A stretch of 64,000 nucleotides of DNA. Source: Boseongicola aestuarii (lineage in GTDB: Bacteria; Pseudomonadota; Alphaproteobacteria; Rhodobacterales; Rhodobacteraceae). Of the stretch, positions 32,248 to 41,326 are shown one piece after another. The DNA is taken from assembly GCF_900184815.1 (NCBI RefSeq), contig NZ_FXXQ01000005.1, forward strand, positions 62,001-126,000. The letters run 5' to 3'. Both the position numbers and the translations under genes were made by a program. A model generated the notes under the pieces. That model made no database searches. It saw nothing but the letters and a program-made list of their open reading frames with translations, and was not told where the DNA came from. Positions within the stretch are counted from its first letter, which is position 1. Each line of letters opens with the position of its first letter.

Positions 32248-34294
32248 CACGGCTCTCCATCAAAAGGTTCAGCGCGGCATCCACGGTCACGACCGACCCC
32301 GGTGGAACCAATGTTGTCGCGTCCAGTTGCGTTATGATGACAGGACCTTCAAGAACGGTGCCGACAGGCAAATCGCCCCGCTCGAAAATCGGCGTCTCCA
32401 ACTGATCGAATTCGGTCCACCACACCGGAACGACTTCTTTCGGCGCCCCCAGACGTTCGGGGCCAGTCAGGTCCGTTTCGCCCCGCGCCAACCGGGCAAC
32501 AGCCTTGGCGCGAATATTCACCACTTCAATTGCCGCGTCGGGGTCGGCGTGACCATAGGCGCGTTCATGCGCTTCCAGAAAGCCGCGCCGTAGACTGTCG
32601 ATGTCGCCGCCGCCAGCCGACATCTCAACCGCAAGTTCGTAATTCTGACCCACGTATCGCATGTCCAAAGTCACGATAACGCGGCCTCCCTGACTGCCAC
32701 CTGCTTCGCGGCGCAACCAATCAATTCCCTCAGCATCAAGCGCGCGCGCCGCTGCCGCAATGTCTTCCATCGCGCCCTCAAGCCGGCCGCGACAAGGAAG
32801 GACGAAGTTCTCCTGCAATTCGGCTTCCAGCAACCCTTCGGCGCACAAAATTCCCGGCGTGCGCGGAATGACGATCCGCTTGATCCCAAGGGCTGCCGCA
32901 ACATCGGCGGAATGCAACCCCCCTGCTCCACCGAACGGCATCAACGAGAAGTCGCGCGGGTCGTGACCCTTTTCGGTCGATACCGACCTAATCGCCCGCA
33001 TCATGTTGGAGGTCGCAATCCCGACAATCCCCAGCGCCGCCTTGACAGGAGAAACCCCCAGATTGTCGGCAATCGAGGCAATGACGTCTTCGGCTTTCGC
33101 CCGGTCGATCGTCAATCCTCCCCCCGCCAATGACAACGGCAGCCTGCCCAGAAAGACATTGGCGTCGGTCACGGTAGGCTCGCTCCCGCCCTTTCCGTAG
33201 CATGCCGGCCCCGGGACGGCTCCGGCACTCTCGGGTCCGACCTTCATCAAGCCATCCGCCTCTATCCGCGCAATCGAGCCTCCGCCGGCGCCGACTGTGT
33301 GAATATCGACCATCGGAAGCCTGATACGAAATCCGGCAATCTCGCGCACATAGGCGATCTCAGTCTGTCCTTCGCGGATCAGGCAAACATCTGTGGAAGT
33401 GCCGCCGATATCCAATGTCACCAGGTCTCCGATGCCGGATGCCGCCCCCGAAGCGGCCGCGCCAACTGCGCCTGCGGCTGGTCCCGACAATGCGGTGCGC
33501 ACAGGAAACTGCGCCGCCTTTTCCACGGACATCAGGCCGCCCGACGACTGGAATATGCCAAACCGCGCGTTCTCGGCCACCTCGCCGATCGTCGCCTGAA
33601 GACGTTCCATATACCTGCCGACTTCTGGCTGAAGAAAGGCGTTGATCAGCGTTGTCGAAAATCTTTCATACTCGCGAAACTCCGGCTGAACTTCCGAGGA
33701 AATCGAGACGTAAAGATCCGGTCTGGCCTGTCTAATGGCCTTGGCCAGCCGCTGCTCGTGCGCATTGTTGATAAAGGAAAACAAAAGGCACACTGCGACC
33801 CCTTGCAGACCTTCAATGCCGCTCAGACCCGCTAGCATCTCGTCGATTGCCTGATCGCTCAGTTCCTCCAGAACCGATCCATCGTAGGCAATGCGCTCGG
33901 ATACTTCCAGACGTTCTGCACGCGCCGCAAGCGGCGGTGGCGCGTCCATCTGCAGGTCGTAAATCGCCGGACGCACCTGTCGGCCAATCTCCAGAAGATC
34001 GCGAAACCCCCTGGTCGTCACGACCGCCACACGCGCGCCTTTCCTTTGCAGCAAGGCGTTGGTGGCGACTGTCGTGCCGTGGGCAAAACGGTCAATCTCG
34101 CCGCCGTCGATACCCACCTTTTCGATCAACTCGCGAAATCCCTCGACGATCGCTTCGGATGGATCAGACGGAGTTGAGGGGCGCTTGTGGATCCGGGTTT
34201 TGCCAGTCTTCATGTTGCGCGCAGCGAAGTCAGTAAACGTGCCACCAACGTCAACACCCAGAATCCAATCCGACCGTCCAGCCTGCTCATTCAT
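32240..34294 (-). CDS. Hydantoinase A/oxoprolinase family protein (HyuA)
   Basis: 684 aa ATP-binding subunit with the ASKHA fold. N-terminal 'WILGVDVGGTFTDFAARNM' and 'DRFAHGTTVATNALLQRKGA' near 65; central 'FQSSGGLMSVEKAAQFPVRT', 'LVTLDIGGTSTDVCLIREG' near 290 and 'VDIHTVGAGGGSIARIEADG' near 325; 'GAVPGPACYGKGGSEPTVTD' near 360; 'MPFGGAGGLHSADVAAALGI' near 455. Length is normal. It is first of the seven-gene leftward operon hyuA-hyuB-dctPQM-SDR-Gfo/Idh and divergent from an FCD-type GntR regulator. Confidence 0.94.
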   Translation of the reverse strand: MNEQAGRSDWILGVDVGGTFTDFAARNMKTGKTRIHKRPSTPSDPSEAIVEGFRELIEKVGIDGGEIDRFAHGTTVATNALLQRKGARVAVVTTRGFRDLLEIGRQVRPAIYDLQMDAPPPLAARAERLEVSERIAYDGSVLEELSDQAIDEMLAGLSGIEGLQGVAVCLLFSFINNAHEQRLAKAIRQARPDLYVSISSEVQPEFREYERFSTTLINAFLQPEVGRYMERLQATIGEVAENARFGIFQSSGGLMSVEKAAQFPVRTALSGPAAGAVGAAASGAASGIGDLVTLDIGGTSTDVCLIREGQTEIAYVREIAGFRIRLPMVDIHTVGAGGGSIARIEADGLMKVGPESAGAVPGPACYGKGGSEPTVTDANVFLGRLPLSLAGGGLTIDRAKAEDVIASIADNLGVSPVKAALGIVGIATSNMMRAIRSVSTEKGHDPRDFSLMPFGGAGGLHSADVAAALGIKRIVIPRTPGILCAEGLLEAELQENFVLPCRGRLEGAMEDIAAAARALDAEGIDWLRREAGGSQGGRVIVTLDMRYVGQNYELAVEMSAGGGDIDSLRRGFLEAHERAYGHADPDAAIEVVNIRAKAVARLARGETDLTGPERLGAPKEVVPVWWTEFDQLETPIFERGDLPVGTVLEGPVIITQLDATTLVPPGSVVTVDAALNLLMESRDV

Positions 34295-34327
34295 GCGCTT
34301 CTATCACCCGATCCAAGGATTGTTGTA

Positions 34328-34356
34328 ATTCAGCATCCAAAAAGTATACTGAATTT
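34328..34356. promoter_or_regulatory. Candidate operator in the hyuA/GntR divergent region
   Basis: An inverted repeat AATTCAG (34328-34334) / CTGAATT (34350-34356) spans 29 bp, and an 8-bp perfect palindrome AGTATACT lies at 34344-34351. FCD-type GntR proteins usually bind short palindromes of the GTnnnAC kind, so the inner site is the better match. The regulator at 34435 is the obvious partner. Confidence 0.45.
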
Positions 34357-34434
34357 GCAAGCGAAGATCCTGCACAACGCAGGCAATTGAAACGAAACAG
34401 AAAATCGAGCGAAACAACCAAGTTCGGACAGCCA

Positions 34435-35166
34435 ATGATGAAACGTGACGGTCTGAGAGTCGTTCAAACGCTCAGAGATTCGATCCTGCGCATGGAGCTT
34501 CGCCCGGGCACGATTCTGGACGAAGCCGAACTGGCGGCGCGCCTGGATGTCTCAAGAACGCCAATCCGCGAGGCCATTATCGAACTGATCGCGGCAGGCC
34601 TCGTTGTTCGGGACGGACGCAAAGCCAAGGTCGCGCCGCTGGATTTTGACGAGGTGCCGAAGCTCTACGATGCCCTACTTGTCTCCAGCCGACTGGTACA
34701 CAGACTGGCCGCAGAAAATCGCACGACTACCGACCTCGTTTCAATCGAACGGTATATGCACGCCTTTGAGGTCGCCGCCGAAACAGGTAACGGTATCAAT
34801 CGTTCCGAAGCCAATCAGGACTTCCACAAGGCCGTGTCAAAGGCAGCGCAGAACAGATACATCCGCGATTTCTACGACCGCGTGCTGGTCGACACCATCC
34901 GTCTGGCTCGCGCCTGTTTCAGCGGTGCCCGAGAAACCGGCGATACCAAAAGCAGCGCAACGCTTCAAAGCCATCTTGCCACGACCGTCGCGCATCATCG
35001 CGAAATCTTTAGTGCGATCGTGGACCGCGATGTGACACGCGCAGATGCGATCGCGGTCGAACACTACGAACTCACCAAGGACCGGATAATAAAAGTCCTG
35101 TTCGATGGTGCGCGTTCAATGGCCTCCGTCGATGACCTGTCGCTCGACACATGGGAGATGGACTGA
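34435..35166 (+). CDS. GntR-family transcriptional regulator (FadR/FCD type)
   Basis: 243 aa from ATG at 34435; a TTG at 34387 would add 16 residues and cannot be excluded, and neither start has a strong ribosome site. The winged helix carries 'LRPGTILDEAELAARLDVSR' and 'TPIREAIIELIAAGLV'. The C-terminal FCD helical domain has the metal/ligand residues in 'SEANQDFHKAVSKAAQNRYI' and 'HHREIFSAIVDRDVTRADAI'. FCD regulators respond to organic acids. It overlaps the GAF gene by 1 bp and is divergent from hyuA, so it probably controls both operons. Confidence 0.9.
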   Translation: MMKRDGLRVVQTLRDSILRMELRPGTILDEAELAARLDVSRTPIREAIIELIAAGLVVRDGRKAKVAPLDFDEVPKLYDALLVSSRLVHRLAAENRTTTDLVSIERYMHAFEVAAETGNGINRSEANQDFHKAVSKAAQNRYIRDFYDRVLVDTIRLARACFSGARETGDTKSSATLQSHLATTVAHHREIFSAIVDRDVTRADAIAVEHYELTKDRIIKVLFDGARSMASVDDLSLDTWEMD

Positions 35167-35648
35167 TGCAAGACACCCTCGAAAAGCTGATCAAGGCCCA
35201 AACGGAAAACGGCCAGCCCGCACGACTTTTTCAGGCCGTCGAAACGGCATGCTCGGACCTGTTCGGCTTCCACTTCCTGACGATCCTGCAAACACTTCCC
35301 GGAACGAATAACGTGCTGCGCCTGCACAGCTCTTCACCCGATGACTATCCGGTCGGAGCCTTGAAACCCATGGGTGGGACGCCTTGGGGCAAGGTCGTCA
35401 TCGAAGGCGGAAAAACATGGCTCGGCAACAGCCGTGATGAAGTCCTCTGGGCCTTTCCAGACGCGGAACTGATCCTTTCAAAAGGATGCGAGGCCTGCGC
35501 CTGCGCACCCGTTCGTTGGAACGCTCAGACAAAGGGCATTCTCTCGCTGAATGCGGCGCGTGACAGCTATACAGTCGACGACCTCGCAGAAATGGCCCAG
35601 ATTGCTCAGACGCTTTTGCCCACGATGATAACACCGCCATCTACATAA
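35166..35648 (+). CDS. GAF-domain-like small protein
   Basis: 160 aa starting MQDTLEKLIKAQTENGQPA, with GGGAGATGG before the start and a 1-bp overlap with the regulator. The fold reads as a single GAF domain: 'LFQAVETACSDLFGFHFLTI', 'GALKPMGGTPWGKVVIEGGK', then 'CACAPVRWNAQTKGILSLNA'. No output domain is attached. Three cysteines (GCEACAC) near residue 112 might bind a metal or sense redox state, but this is a guess. Its place between regulator and amidohydrolase suggests a small-molecule sensor or chaperone for the pathway. Specific function unknown. Confidence 0.75.
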   Translation: MQDTLEKLIKAQTENGQPARLFQAVETACSDLFGFHFLTILQTLPGTNNVLRLHSSSPDDYPVGALKPMGGTPWGKVVIEGGKTWLGNSRDEVLWAFPDAELILSKGCEACACAPVRWNAQTKGILSLNAARDSYTVDDLAEMAQIAQTLLPTMITPPST

Positions 35649-36886
35649 TGGGAACCAACACCATGACTTCGCTCCTTATTCGCAATGCCCGCATCGTCGA
35701 CGGATCGCAGGATCGCCCAACCGATCCTGTGCAGATCGCCATCGAAGACGGCAAGATCAAAGAAATCGGGGCATCGGTGTCATTCGCCGCTGACGGGGAG
35801 TTGGATCTGTCAGATCTGATCGTCATGCCGGGCCTCATTGACTGCCACGTCCACACAATCGCAACCACCGCCAACCTTGGCGAAAACGCCAGCCTTCCCT
35901 CATCGCTGATTGCCGCCAAGAGTGCTCGGCTGATGAATGACATGCTTATGCGCGGCTTCACCACCGTGCGCGACCTCGGAGGTGCTGACCGGGGATTGCA
36001 ACAAGCCGTCGAGCAAGGCTATTTCCAAGGACCCCGCCTTGTCATCTGCGGCAAAGCGCTCTCGCAGTCGGGTGGCCACACGGATTACCGCGGGCCTTAC
36101 GACAATCGCAGCGTTGACTGGTATGCCTCGCAGCTTGGCTCAATGGGGCGCATCTGTGACGGAGTTCCTGAAGTTCAACGCGCCGCGAGGGAAGAGCTAA
36201 AAGGCGGCGTGCAATTCATCAAGGTGATGGCGGACGGAGGCATATCTTCACCATCGGACCCTGTCGGCTACCTTGTGTTCTCGGTGGATGAACTGAAAGC
36301 CATAGTGGAGATTGCCAAGGGTTTTGGCACCTACGTTTCGGGGCACCTTTACGCCGACGCAGCCATAAGACGCGCGCTCGATTGCGGTATCGAATGTATC
36401 GAGCACGGCAATCTGATTTCCGATGACACAATAGCGCGCGTTGCCCGCGAAGGCGCCGTCGTCGTTCCCACGAACATAACCTACGACCTTCTGGCACGGC
36501 GCGGCGCGGAATTCGGACTGCCGCCAGAGTCCGTGGCCAAAATCGAAGACGTCCGCGAGGCCGGTTTGGAAAAGCTGGAGAAGCTGCATTCCGCTGGAGT
36601 CACGATGGGTTACGGAACAGACCTTTTGGGCGGAATGCAAAGCGAGCAATCAGGTGAATTTACCCTGCGAGGGCGTTACCTGCCCACAGACGCAGTGATC
36701 CGCGCGGCAACACTTGATGCAGCCAAGGTCTTGCGGATGGAGGGCGAAGTCGGCGCCCTTGTCGCGGGCGCACATGCCGATTTGATCGCAGTCGAAGGCA
36801 ACCCGCTGAAAAACCTTGATCTTCTGACCGGACAGGGCCGACACATGCCGCTCATCATGAAAGGCGGCATCGCAGTAAAAGGGTAG
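35648..36886 (+). CDS. Metal-dependent amidohydrolase (imidazolonepropionase/Xaa-Pro dipeptidase-like)
   Basis: 412 aa; the start overlaps the GAF stop by 1 bp, and an alternative ATG five codons later has a better GGGA site. Amidohydrolase metal site: 'VMPGLIDCHVHTIATTANLG' near 58 (HxH), the likely carboxylated Lys in 'GGVQFIKVMADGGISSPSDP' near 190, His in 'YVSGHLYADAAIRRAL' and 'GIECIEHGNLISDD', and Asp in 'VTMGYGTDLLGGM' near 320. This arrangement is seen in cytosolic amidohydrolases that cleave N-acyl or Xaa-Pro/Xaa-Arg peptides. Together with HyuA/B it suggests stepwise opening of an amide-containing substrate. Confidence 0.85.
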   Translation: MGTNTMTSLLIRNARIVDGSQDRPTDPVQIAIEDGKIKEIGASVSFAADGELDLSDLIVMPGLIDCHVHTIATTANLGENASLPSSLIAAKSARLMNDMLMRGFTTVRDLGGADRGLQQAVEQGYFQGPRLVICGKALSQSGGHTDYRGPYDNRSVDWYASQLGSMGRICDGVPEVQRAAREELKGGVQFIKVMADGGISSPSDPVGYLVFSVDELKAIVEIAKGFGTYVSGHLYADAAIRRALDCGIECIEHGNLISDDTIARVAREGAVVVPTNITYDLLARRGAEFGLPPESVAKIEDVREAGLEKLEKLHSAGVTMGYGTDLLGGMQSEQSGEFTLRGRYLPTDAVIRAATLDAAKVLRMEGEVGALVAGAHADLIAVEGNPLKNLDLLTGQGRHMPLIMKGGIAVKG

Positions 36887-37018
36887 TCGGGCGGACCATC
36901 TGACCAATGCGGAATCTTCAACTCGGCAAGTGCTTCGCCGGAACGCATCACCCGCGCCCGGAAAGCAGGAGCCCGGTTTCAGAGAGGAAAGGCAGGGCGT
37001 TAGAATTCGCAATTACGC

Positions 37019-37906
37019 TTAGTGCAGGCTTGGTTCTGCAGATTGAGGCTGCGCTAGGCTGGATAATCCGCCAACCCCTCCAGTGGATTGCACCGATGCT
37101 GCACCGCAGGCGTTTCCCTGACGCAAGCAATCCCTCAGCGATGCACCTTTCAGCCAGGCAGAGATAAAGCCGCCATTGAACGCGTCGCCAGCCCCGGTTG
37201 CATCGACGACACGAACCGGGCGCGATGCCTCGTGATGCCAGCCGGACTGACCACGCACGCATGCGCGCGCGCCGTCTTTGCCATTCTTGACGACAGTCAC
37301 CTCGGCGCATGTCTCGGGAACCCCGACGTCGAGCAATGCAGCCAATTCTCGTTGGTTTGGCAGAAAGACATCCACTTCAGCGATCAAATCGCGGACCTCG
37401 GGGCGAAAACTGTCTTGCCAGCCGCAATCTAGTGAAATGCTCAGATCAGCCGACTTTGCCGTCTCGATAAGTTCAGGGTTTTCTTCGAGCGTGCCGAGTT
37501 CACCGATGTGAAGGTGTGAGAACCCGGTCCAGTCAAACGTCCCAAGCGGAGGCAAAGCCTGACCCGTGGCGCGTGTCAGAAACGCACGGTCATTCGCAAT
37601 TGGGATGGCAACCGTGACCTGTGGATCGCTTCCCACAGGCGCTGCATGACACAAGTTGGAAGACACACCGGCCTTGCGAAGCGCCTCACGAACAACGGCG
37701 TCGAATGGCGCTGCGGGTAAGACGGAAAACTGCGTCGCGCGATCCCCCAAAGCCGCAAGGGTTGCGCCTGTTATGAAGGCCCCTCCTCCGGCGTGCAAAG
37801 ACAAGCCATCGGCAAAGACCTCCGTGCCCAACGTCGGCAAGCGTGGCGCACCCGTAAACACGACATCGCAATAAAGCCGGCCGGCACAGAGGACACCCCC
37901 GCTCAT
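37019..37906 (-). CDS. PfkB-family carbohydrate kinase
   Basis: 295 aa ribokinase-fold enzyme. It starts MSGGVLCAGRLYCDVVFTG with 'LSLHAGGGAFITGATLAALG' near 35 and the PfkB signature 'VVDATGAGDAFNGGFISAWL' near 240 (catalytic Asp, anion hole). It overlaps the ABC ATPase by 4 bp (ATGA) and is the last gene of the leftward ABC/ArgH operon. It should phosphorylate the sugar released from the imported compound. Substrate not identified; fructose, ribose, tagatose or a deoxyketose are typical of the family. Confidence 0.88.
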   Translation of the reverse strand: MSGGVLCAGRLYCDVVFTGAPRLPTLGTEVFADGLSLHAGGGAFITGATLAALGDRATQFSVLPAAPFDAVVREALRKAGVSSNLCHAAPVGSDPQVTVAIPIANDRAFLTRATGQALPPLGTFDWTGFSHLHIGELGTLEENPELIETAKSADLSISLDCGWQDSFRPEVRDLIAEVDVFLPNQRELAALLDVGVPETCAEVTVVKNGKDGARACVRGQSGWHHEASRPVRVVDATGAGDAFNGGFISAWLKGASLRDCLRQGNACGAASVQSTGGVGGLSSLAQPQSAEPSLH

Positions 37907-38961
37907 GTAAGAGCTTCTCCTGTCTTAGCATCGAAGACATGCAGATGTTCGGGTCCCGCACCAAGGTTGACTGTGTCGCCCACCCGGGGCGGAGACCTTC
38001 CGTCGGCCTCGGCGATAATCTCGCCGCTTGCGGTCTCGACGTAGATCAGTGTTTCCGGCCCTAGGGGCTCCAACACGGTTACCTTGCCGCTTATGACGGG
38101 ATTCACATCGTCGGGAAGAAGATCGTCCGGACGAACGCCGACAAGCACGTCCTTGCCAGACGGAAGTTCTTTCAAGGTCACCTCGACCTGTCGCCCGCCC
38201 GTCAGGCAAATCATCTCACCCGACATGCTTGCAGGCAGCAAATTCATCGATGGTGCACCAATAAACCTTGCGACAAAGGTATTGGCAGGCTTGTGATAGA
38301 CCTCGCTTGGTGTTCCGACCTGTTGGATATGGCCGTCCTTCATGATGACGATTCGGTCAGCCATCGTCATGGCCTCGACCTGATCGTGAGTTACGAAAAT
38401 GATTGTACTACCGACGCGCTGATGAAGCCTTTTGATCTCGAGACGCATCTGGGTCCGCAACTGGGCATCGAGGTTCGAAAGTGGCTCGTCAAACAGGAAC
38501 ACGGCCGGATCCCGCACCATGGCCCGCCCGATCGCAACACGCTGACGCTGTCCGCCGGAAAGCTGCGAAGGTTTTCGGTCCAGCAGTTCCGTCATATCCA
38601 GGATTCCCGCAACCTCCTGAATACGCTTCTCTTTGTCAGCCTTGGGCATCTTGGAAGACCGCAGCCCAAAGGCAATATTCTTCTTCACAGACATATGCGG
38701 ATAAATCGCATAGTTCTGAAAGACCATCGCGATGTCGCGCTCTTTCGGTTCAAGATTGTTCACTTCGCGATCACCGATTTCGATGATCCCGCTGGTGGTT
38801 TCTTCCAGACCTGCGATCAAGCGCAACGTCGTGGATTTGCCGCAGCCTGACGGGCCAACGAAGACCACGAATTCTCCATCCGAAACATCCAGCGAGATAC
38901 CATGCAGCACCTCGGTCGAGCCGTAAGATTTCGTCAGCGAGCGAAGTGCGAGATTTGCCAA
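37903..38961 (-). CDS. Sugar ABC transporter ATP-binding protein (MalK/UgpC type)
   Basis: 352 aa. Walker A 'GPSGCGKSTTLRLIAGLEE' near 38, Q-loop 'MVFQNYAIYPHMSVKKNIAF', signature 'LSGGQRQRVAIGRAMVRD', Walker B 'VFLFDEPLSNLDAQL', H-loop 'FVTHDQVEAMTMADR'. The C-terminal OB/TOBE region contains 'VLVGVRPDDLLPDD'. It serves the permeases at 40445-42213, from which it is separated by the ArgH-like gene, and overlaps the PfkB kinase. Confidence 0.94.
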   Translation of the reverse strand: MANLALRSLTKSYGSTEVLHGISLDVSDGEFVVFVGPSGCGKSTTLRLIAGLEETTSGIIEIGDREVNNLEPKERDIAMVFQNYAIYPHMSVKKNIAFGLRSSKMPKADKEKRIQEVAGILDMTELLDRKPSQLSGGQRQRVAIGRAMVRDPAVFLFDEPLSNLDAQLRTQMRLEIKRLHQRVGSTIIFVTHDQVEAMTMADRIVIMKDGHIQQVGTPSEVYHKPANTFVARFIGAPSMNLLPASMSGEMICLTGGRQVEVTLKELPSGKDVLVGVRPDDLLPDDVNPVISGKVTVLEPLGPETLIYVETASGEIIAEADGRSPPRVGDTVNLGAGPEHLHVFDAKTGEALT

Positions 38962-38963
38962 AG

Positions 38964-40448
38964 TCAGGTCTCCAAAAGGGAAGTGAACGCTGATTCCAAA
39001 CGCTGGGAAGCAGCTGCTGTTCTGTCAGACCGCACAGCGTGCTTGTCGCGCAATGCCTTGGTTGCGCCCCGATATTGAGCAAGTGCATCGGCCAAAGCTT
39101 CGGGCGCAGGTCCACCAATTCGGTTCCGGACGGCCACAAAATTCTCGGCAGATGTCGCCTGCCTGAAGCCGGCCTCACTCATCGAGGTGGTACGCCCTGC
39201 AATGCTCAGAAACGCGGCCTTGAAAGCCTGATACCCATCACCAAGCGGCGCGTTTTGCTCAATAACAGACCGCGCCGTTCCAGCCGCGACCTCATGCGCC
39301 TGACGAAAACTCAAGGCCTCGTCGCGCACGAGCGTGTCGGCAAGTTCAGTCACCGTGATACACGCGGCATCCGTATTGCGCTTCACATTATCGCTATTGA
39401 TCGAACAAGCAGGCAAGAACGCCGTCAAAAGCTCAATGACACGCGCGCCGCTTTCGAAGGCTGCATAACCGGCTTGCTGCACTTCGCCTTCACTGTCGTT
39501 CATATCGGTAAACGGCGTGTTGTGCATTGTGTTCACGACCATATCGCAGCGTCCGACCGTCACGGACGACAAGTGCCGCATATGTTCGATCGGAACAGGA
39601 TTGCGTTTTTGCGGCATGATCGAACTGATCTGCACCAGCGAATTGGGAACGTATAATTGCCCGACCTCAAAACTGGACCAGAACGCCATATCCTGCACGA
39701 CACGACCCAAATGGAGGAATACAAGCTTCATCGCGCTATATAGTCCGGTCACATAATCAACCGATGCAATGCAGCCGTATGAATTCATCAAAGGGGCTTC
39801 AAATCCCAAAAGCTCCGCCATTCGCGCGCGGTCAATCGGAAAACCCGAAGTGGTTATGGCCGCAGCCCCCATCGGGCAGTGTCCAAGTCCATCAATCGCC
39901 ACAGAAAGGCGTTCCGCATCCCTGTTCAGGACTTCAATCATCGCACCAAGATAATGGCCGAACGTGGTCGGCTGCGCCGGTTGCCCGTGCGTGTAAGCGA
40001 CAATCAGCGTCCTGGCTTCAATCTCGGCCTTCTTCGTCAGGGCATCCGACAAATCCAGCAGACTCTCCAGCAATGCTTCGGCAAGCCCGCGCAACGCCAT
40101 TTTGAACAAGGTATGGTCCATGTCGTTGCGCGACCGCGCCGTATGCAGCGCACCGCCAAGATCGCCTAGGCGGCGGCGCAGTTCTGCCTCGACGTAGAAG
40201 AAATAGTCCTCGAACTCACCTGTATACTCCAAAGCCGCAACATCGGTCTCGCGCTCGATCATCTGAAGCGCCCCGGCGATCTGCGCGCCATCGGCGGCGG
40301 ACAAGACCCTTGTCTCAACCAGCATCACCAGATGTGCCCTGTTGATTGCCCCCATGTGGCTGGCATAATGCGCCTTCACGCCCTCAAACAGCGGCGCCAA
40401 CACGGTTCTCTTGTAGACCGGATCAGGGAATACGCTTTTGTCCGTCAT
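38964..40448 (-). CDS. Argininosuccinate lyase-superfamily C-N lyase (ArgH paralogue, substrate unknown)
   Basis: 494 aa from ATG at 40448, overlapping the permease stop by 4 bp (ATGA). Fumarase/aspartase superfamily marks: 'DYFFYVEAELRRRLGDLGGA' then 'LHTARSRNDMDHTLFKMALR' near 110, 'VAYTHGQPAQPTTFGHYLGA' near 160 with the catalytic-region His, and the signature loop 'QISSIMPQKRNPVPIEHMRH' near 285. These enzymes beta-eliminate fumarate from N-substituted aspartates. True ArgH is normally encoded with or near arginine genes; here it is locked between ABC permeases and the ATPase, so it probably cleaves an imported N-substituted amino acid. EDDS-lyase-like C-N lyases are a plausible analogy. 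Confidence 0.8.
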   Translation of the reverse strand: MTDKSVFPDPVYKRTVLAPLFEGVKAHYASHMGAINRAHLVMLVETRVLSAADGAQIAGALQMIERETDVAALEYTGEFEDYFFYVEAELRRRLGDLGGALHTARSRNDMDHTLFKMALRGLAEALLESLLDLSDALTKKAEIEARTLIVAYTHGQPAQPTTFGHYLGAMIEVLNRDAERLSVAIDGLGHCPMGAAAITTSGFPIDRARMAELLGFEAPLMNSYGCIASVDYVTGLYSAMKLVFLHLGRVVQDMAFWSSFEVGQLYVPNSLVQISSIMPQKRNPVPIEHMRHLSSVTVGRCDMVVNTMHNTPFTDMNDSEGEVQQAGYAAFESGARVIELLTAFLPACSINSDNVKRNTDAACITVTELADTLVRDEALSFRQAHEVAAGTARSVIEQNAPLGDGYQAFKAAFLSIAGRTTSMSEAGFRQATSAENFVAVRNRIGGPAPEALADALAQYRGATKALRDKHAVRSDRTAAASQRLESAFTSLLET

Positions 40449-41326
40449 CCCTTCAGGCCCGCCATGACCACGCCGCGAATGATGAAGCGTTGGAAAATCA
40501 GGAAAACCACCAGTGTCGGAATTGTGCTGATTGCGGCACCGGTCATGATCAACTCCCAAGCAACGTCAGCCTCGTCGCCAAAGCCCGAAAGCCCGACCGG
40601 GATTGTGTACATGTCGACCGAGTTGGTCACAATCAGCGGCCAGAGAAACGCTGTCCAATTGCCGAGGAATACGAAAATTGCCAAGGCAGCCAGTGCAGGC
40701 TTTACGAGAGGCATTGCAACGGTCCACCAGATCTGCAGTTCATTCAGCCCGTCGATCCGGGCCGCTTCGATAAAGTCATCAGGCACGCTCTCAAAGAACT
40801 GCTTCATCAGGAACGTCCCGAATGCCGTCATCATGCCCGGGAACATGATACCCCAATAGCTGTCCAGCCAGCCGAAGCTCTGGCTCATCAGGTACCAGGG
40901 GATCACCAGCATTTCGGTCGGGATCATCAACGTGGAAAGGATCGCGATGAAAACGATCGTGCGTCCGGGAAAGCGGAATTTGCAGAGCGTATATCCCACC
41001 AGCGAGTCAAACAGCAGGTTCGAGATCGTCGTGATCGTCGCGATGATGATCGAGTTCACGAACCACCAGTAGAAGCGGCCATCTTCCAGAACGAAGGTGT
41101 AGTTCTCAATGGTTGGCTCTTCGGGGATCAGATTGACGTTATAAACTTCGTGCGGCCACTTCAGCGATGTCGAGATCATGTATGCAATCGGCATGACCAT
41201 CAGGATCCCGCCGAAAAACAGCACAAGCCAGCGGATGATCTGTCCCATATTGCGCGACTTGGGCGCGGGCTGGGCATTCAAAAGCGCGTCGGACGAAGCG
41301 CGCGGGACATCCGGAGCAGCGACCAT
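40445..41326 (-). CDS. Sugar ABC transporter permease (MalG type)
   Basis: 293 aa from ATG at 41326, sharing one base with the previous stop (TGATG). First span 'WLVLFFGGILMVMPIAYMI' then 'STSLKWPHEVYNV', typical of MalG. The EAA loop is 'VPDDFIEAARIDGLNELQIW' with 'TVAMPLVKPALAAL' near 190-215. It ends 'RGVVMAGLKG', the standard MalG tail. It overlaps the ArgH-like gene by 4 bp. Confidence 0.93.
   Translation of the reverse strand: MVAAPDVPRASSDALLNAQPAPKSRNMGQIIRWLVLFFGGILMVMPIAYMISTSLKWPHEVYNVNLIPEEPTIENYTFVLEDGRFYWWFVNSIIIATITTISNLLFDSLVGYTLCKFRFPGRTIVFIAILSTLMIPTEMLVIPWYLMSQSFGWLDSYWGIMFPGMMTAFGTFLMKQFFESVPDDFIEAARIDGLNELQIWWTVAMPLVKPALAALAIFVFLGNWTAFLWPLIVTNSVDMYTIPVGLSGFGDEADVAWELIMTGAAISTIPTLVVFLIFQRFIIRGVVMAGLKG

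Noticed and set aside
38964-40448. Ordinary arginine-biosynthetic ArgH
   Set aside because: It is translationally coupled to ABC transporter genes and no arginine genes are nearby, so I treat it as a paralogue; the genome's other ArgH copy was not available to check.
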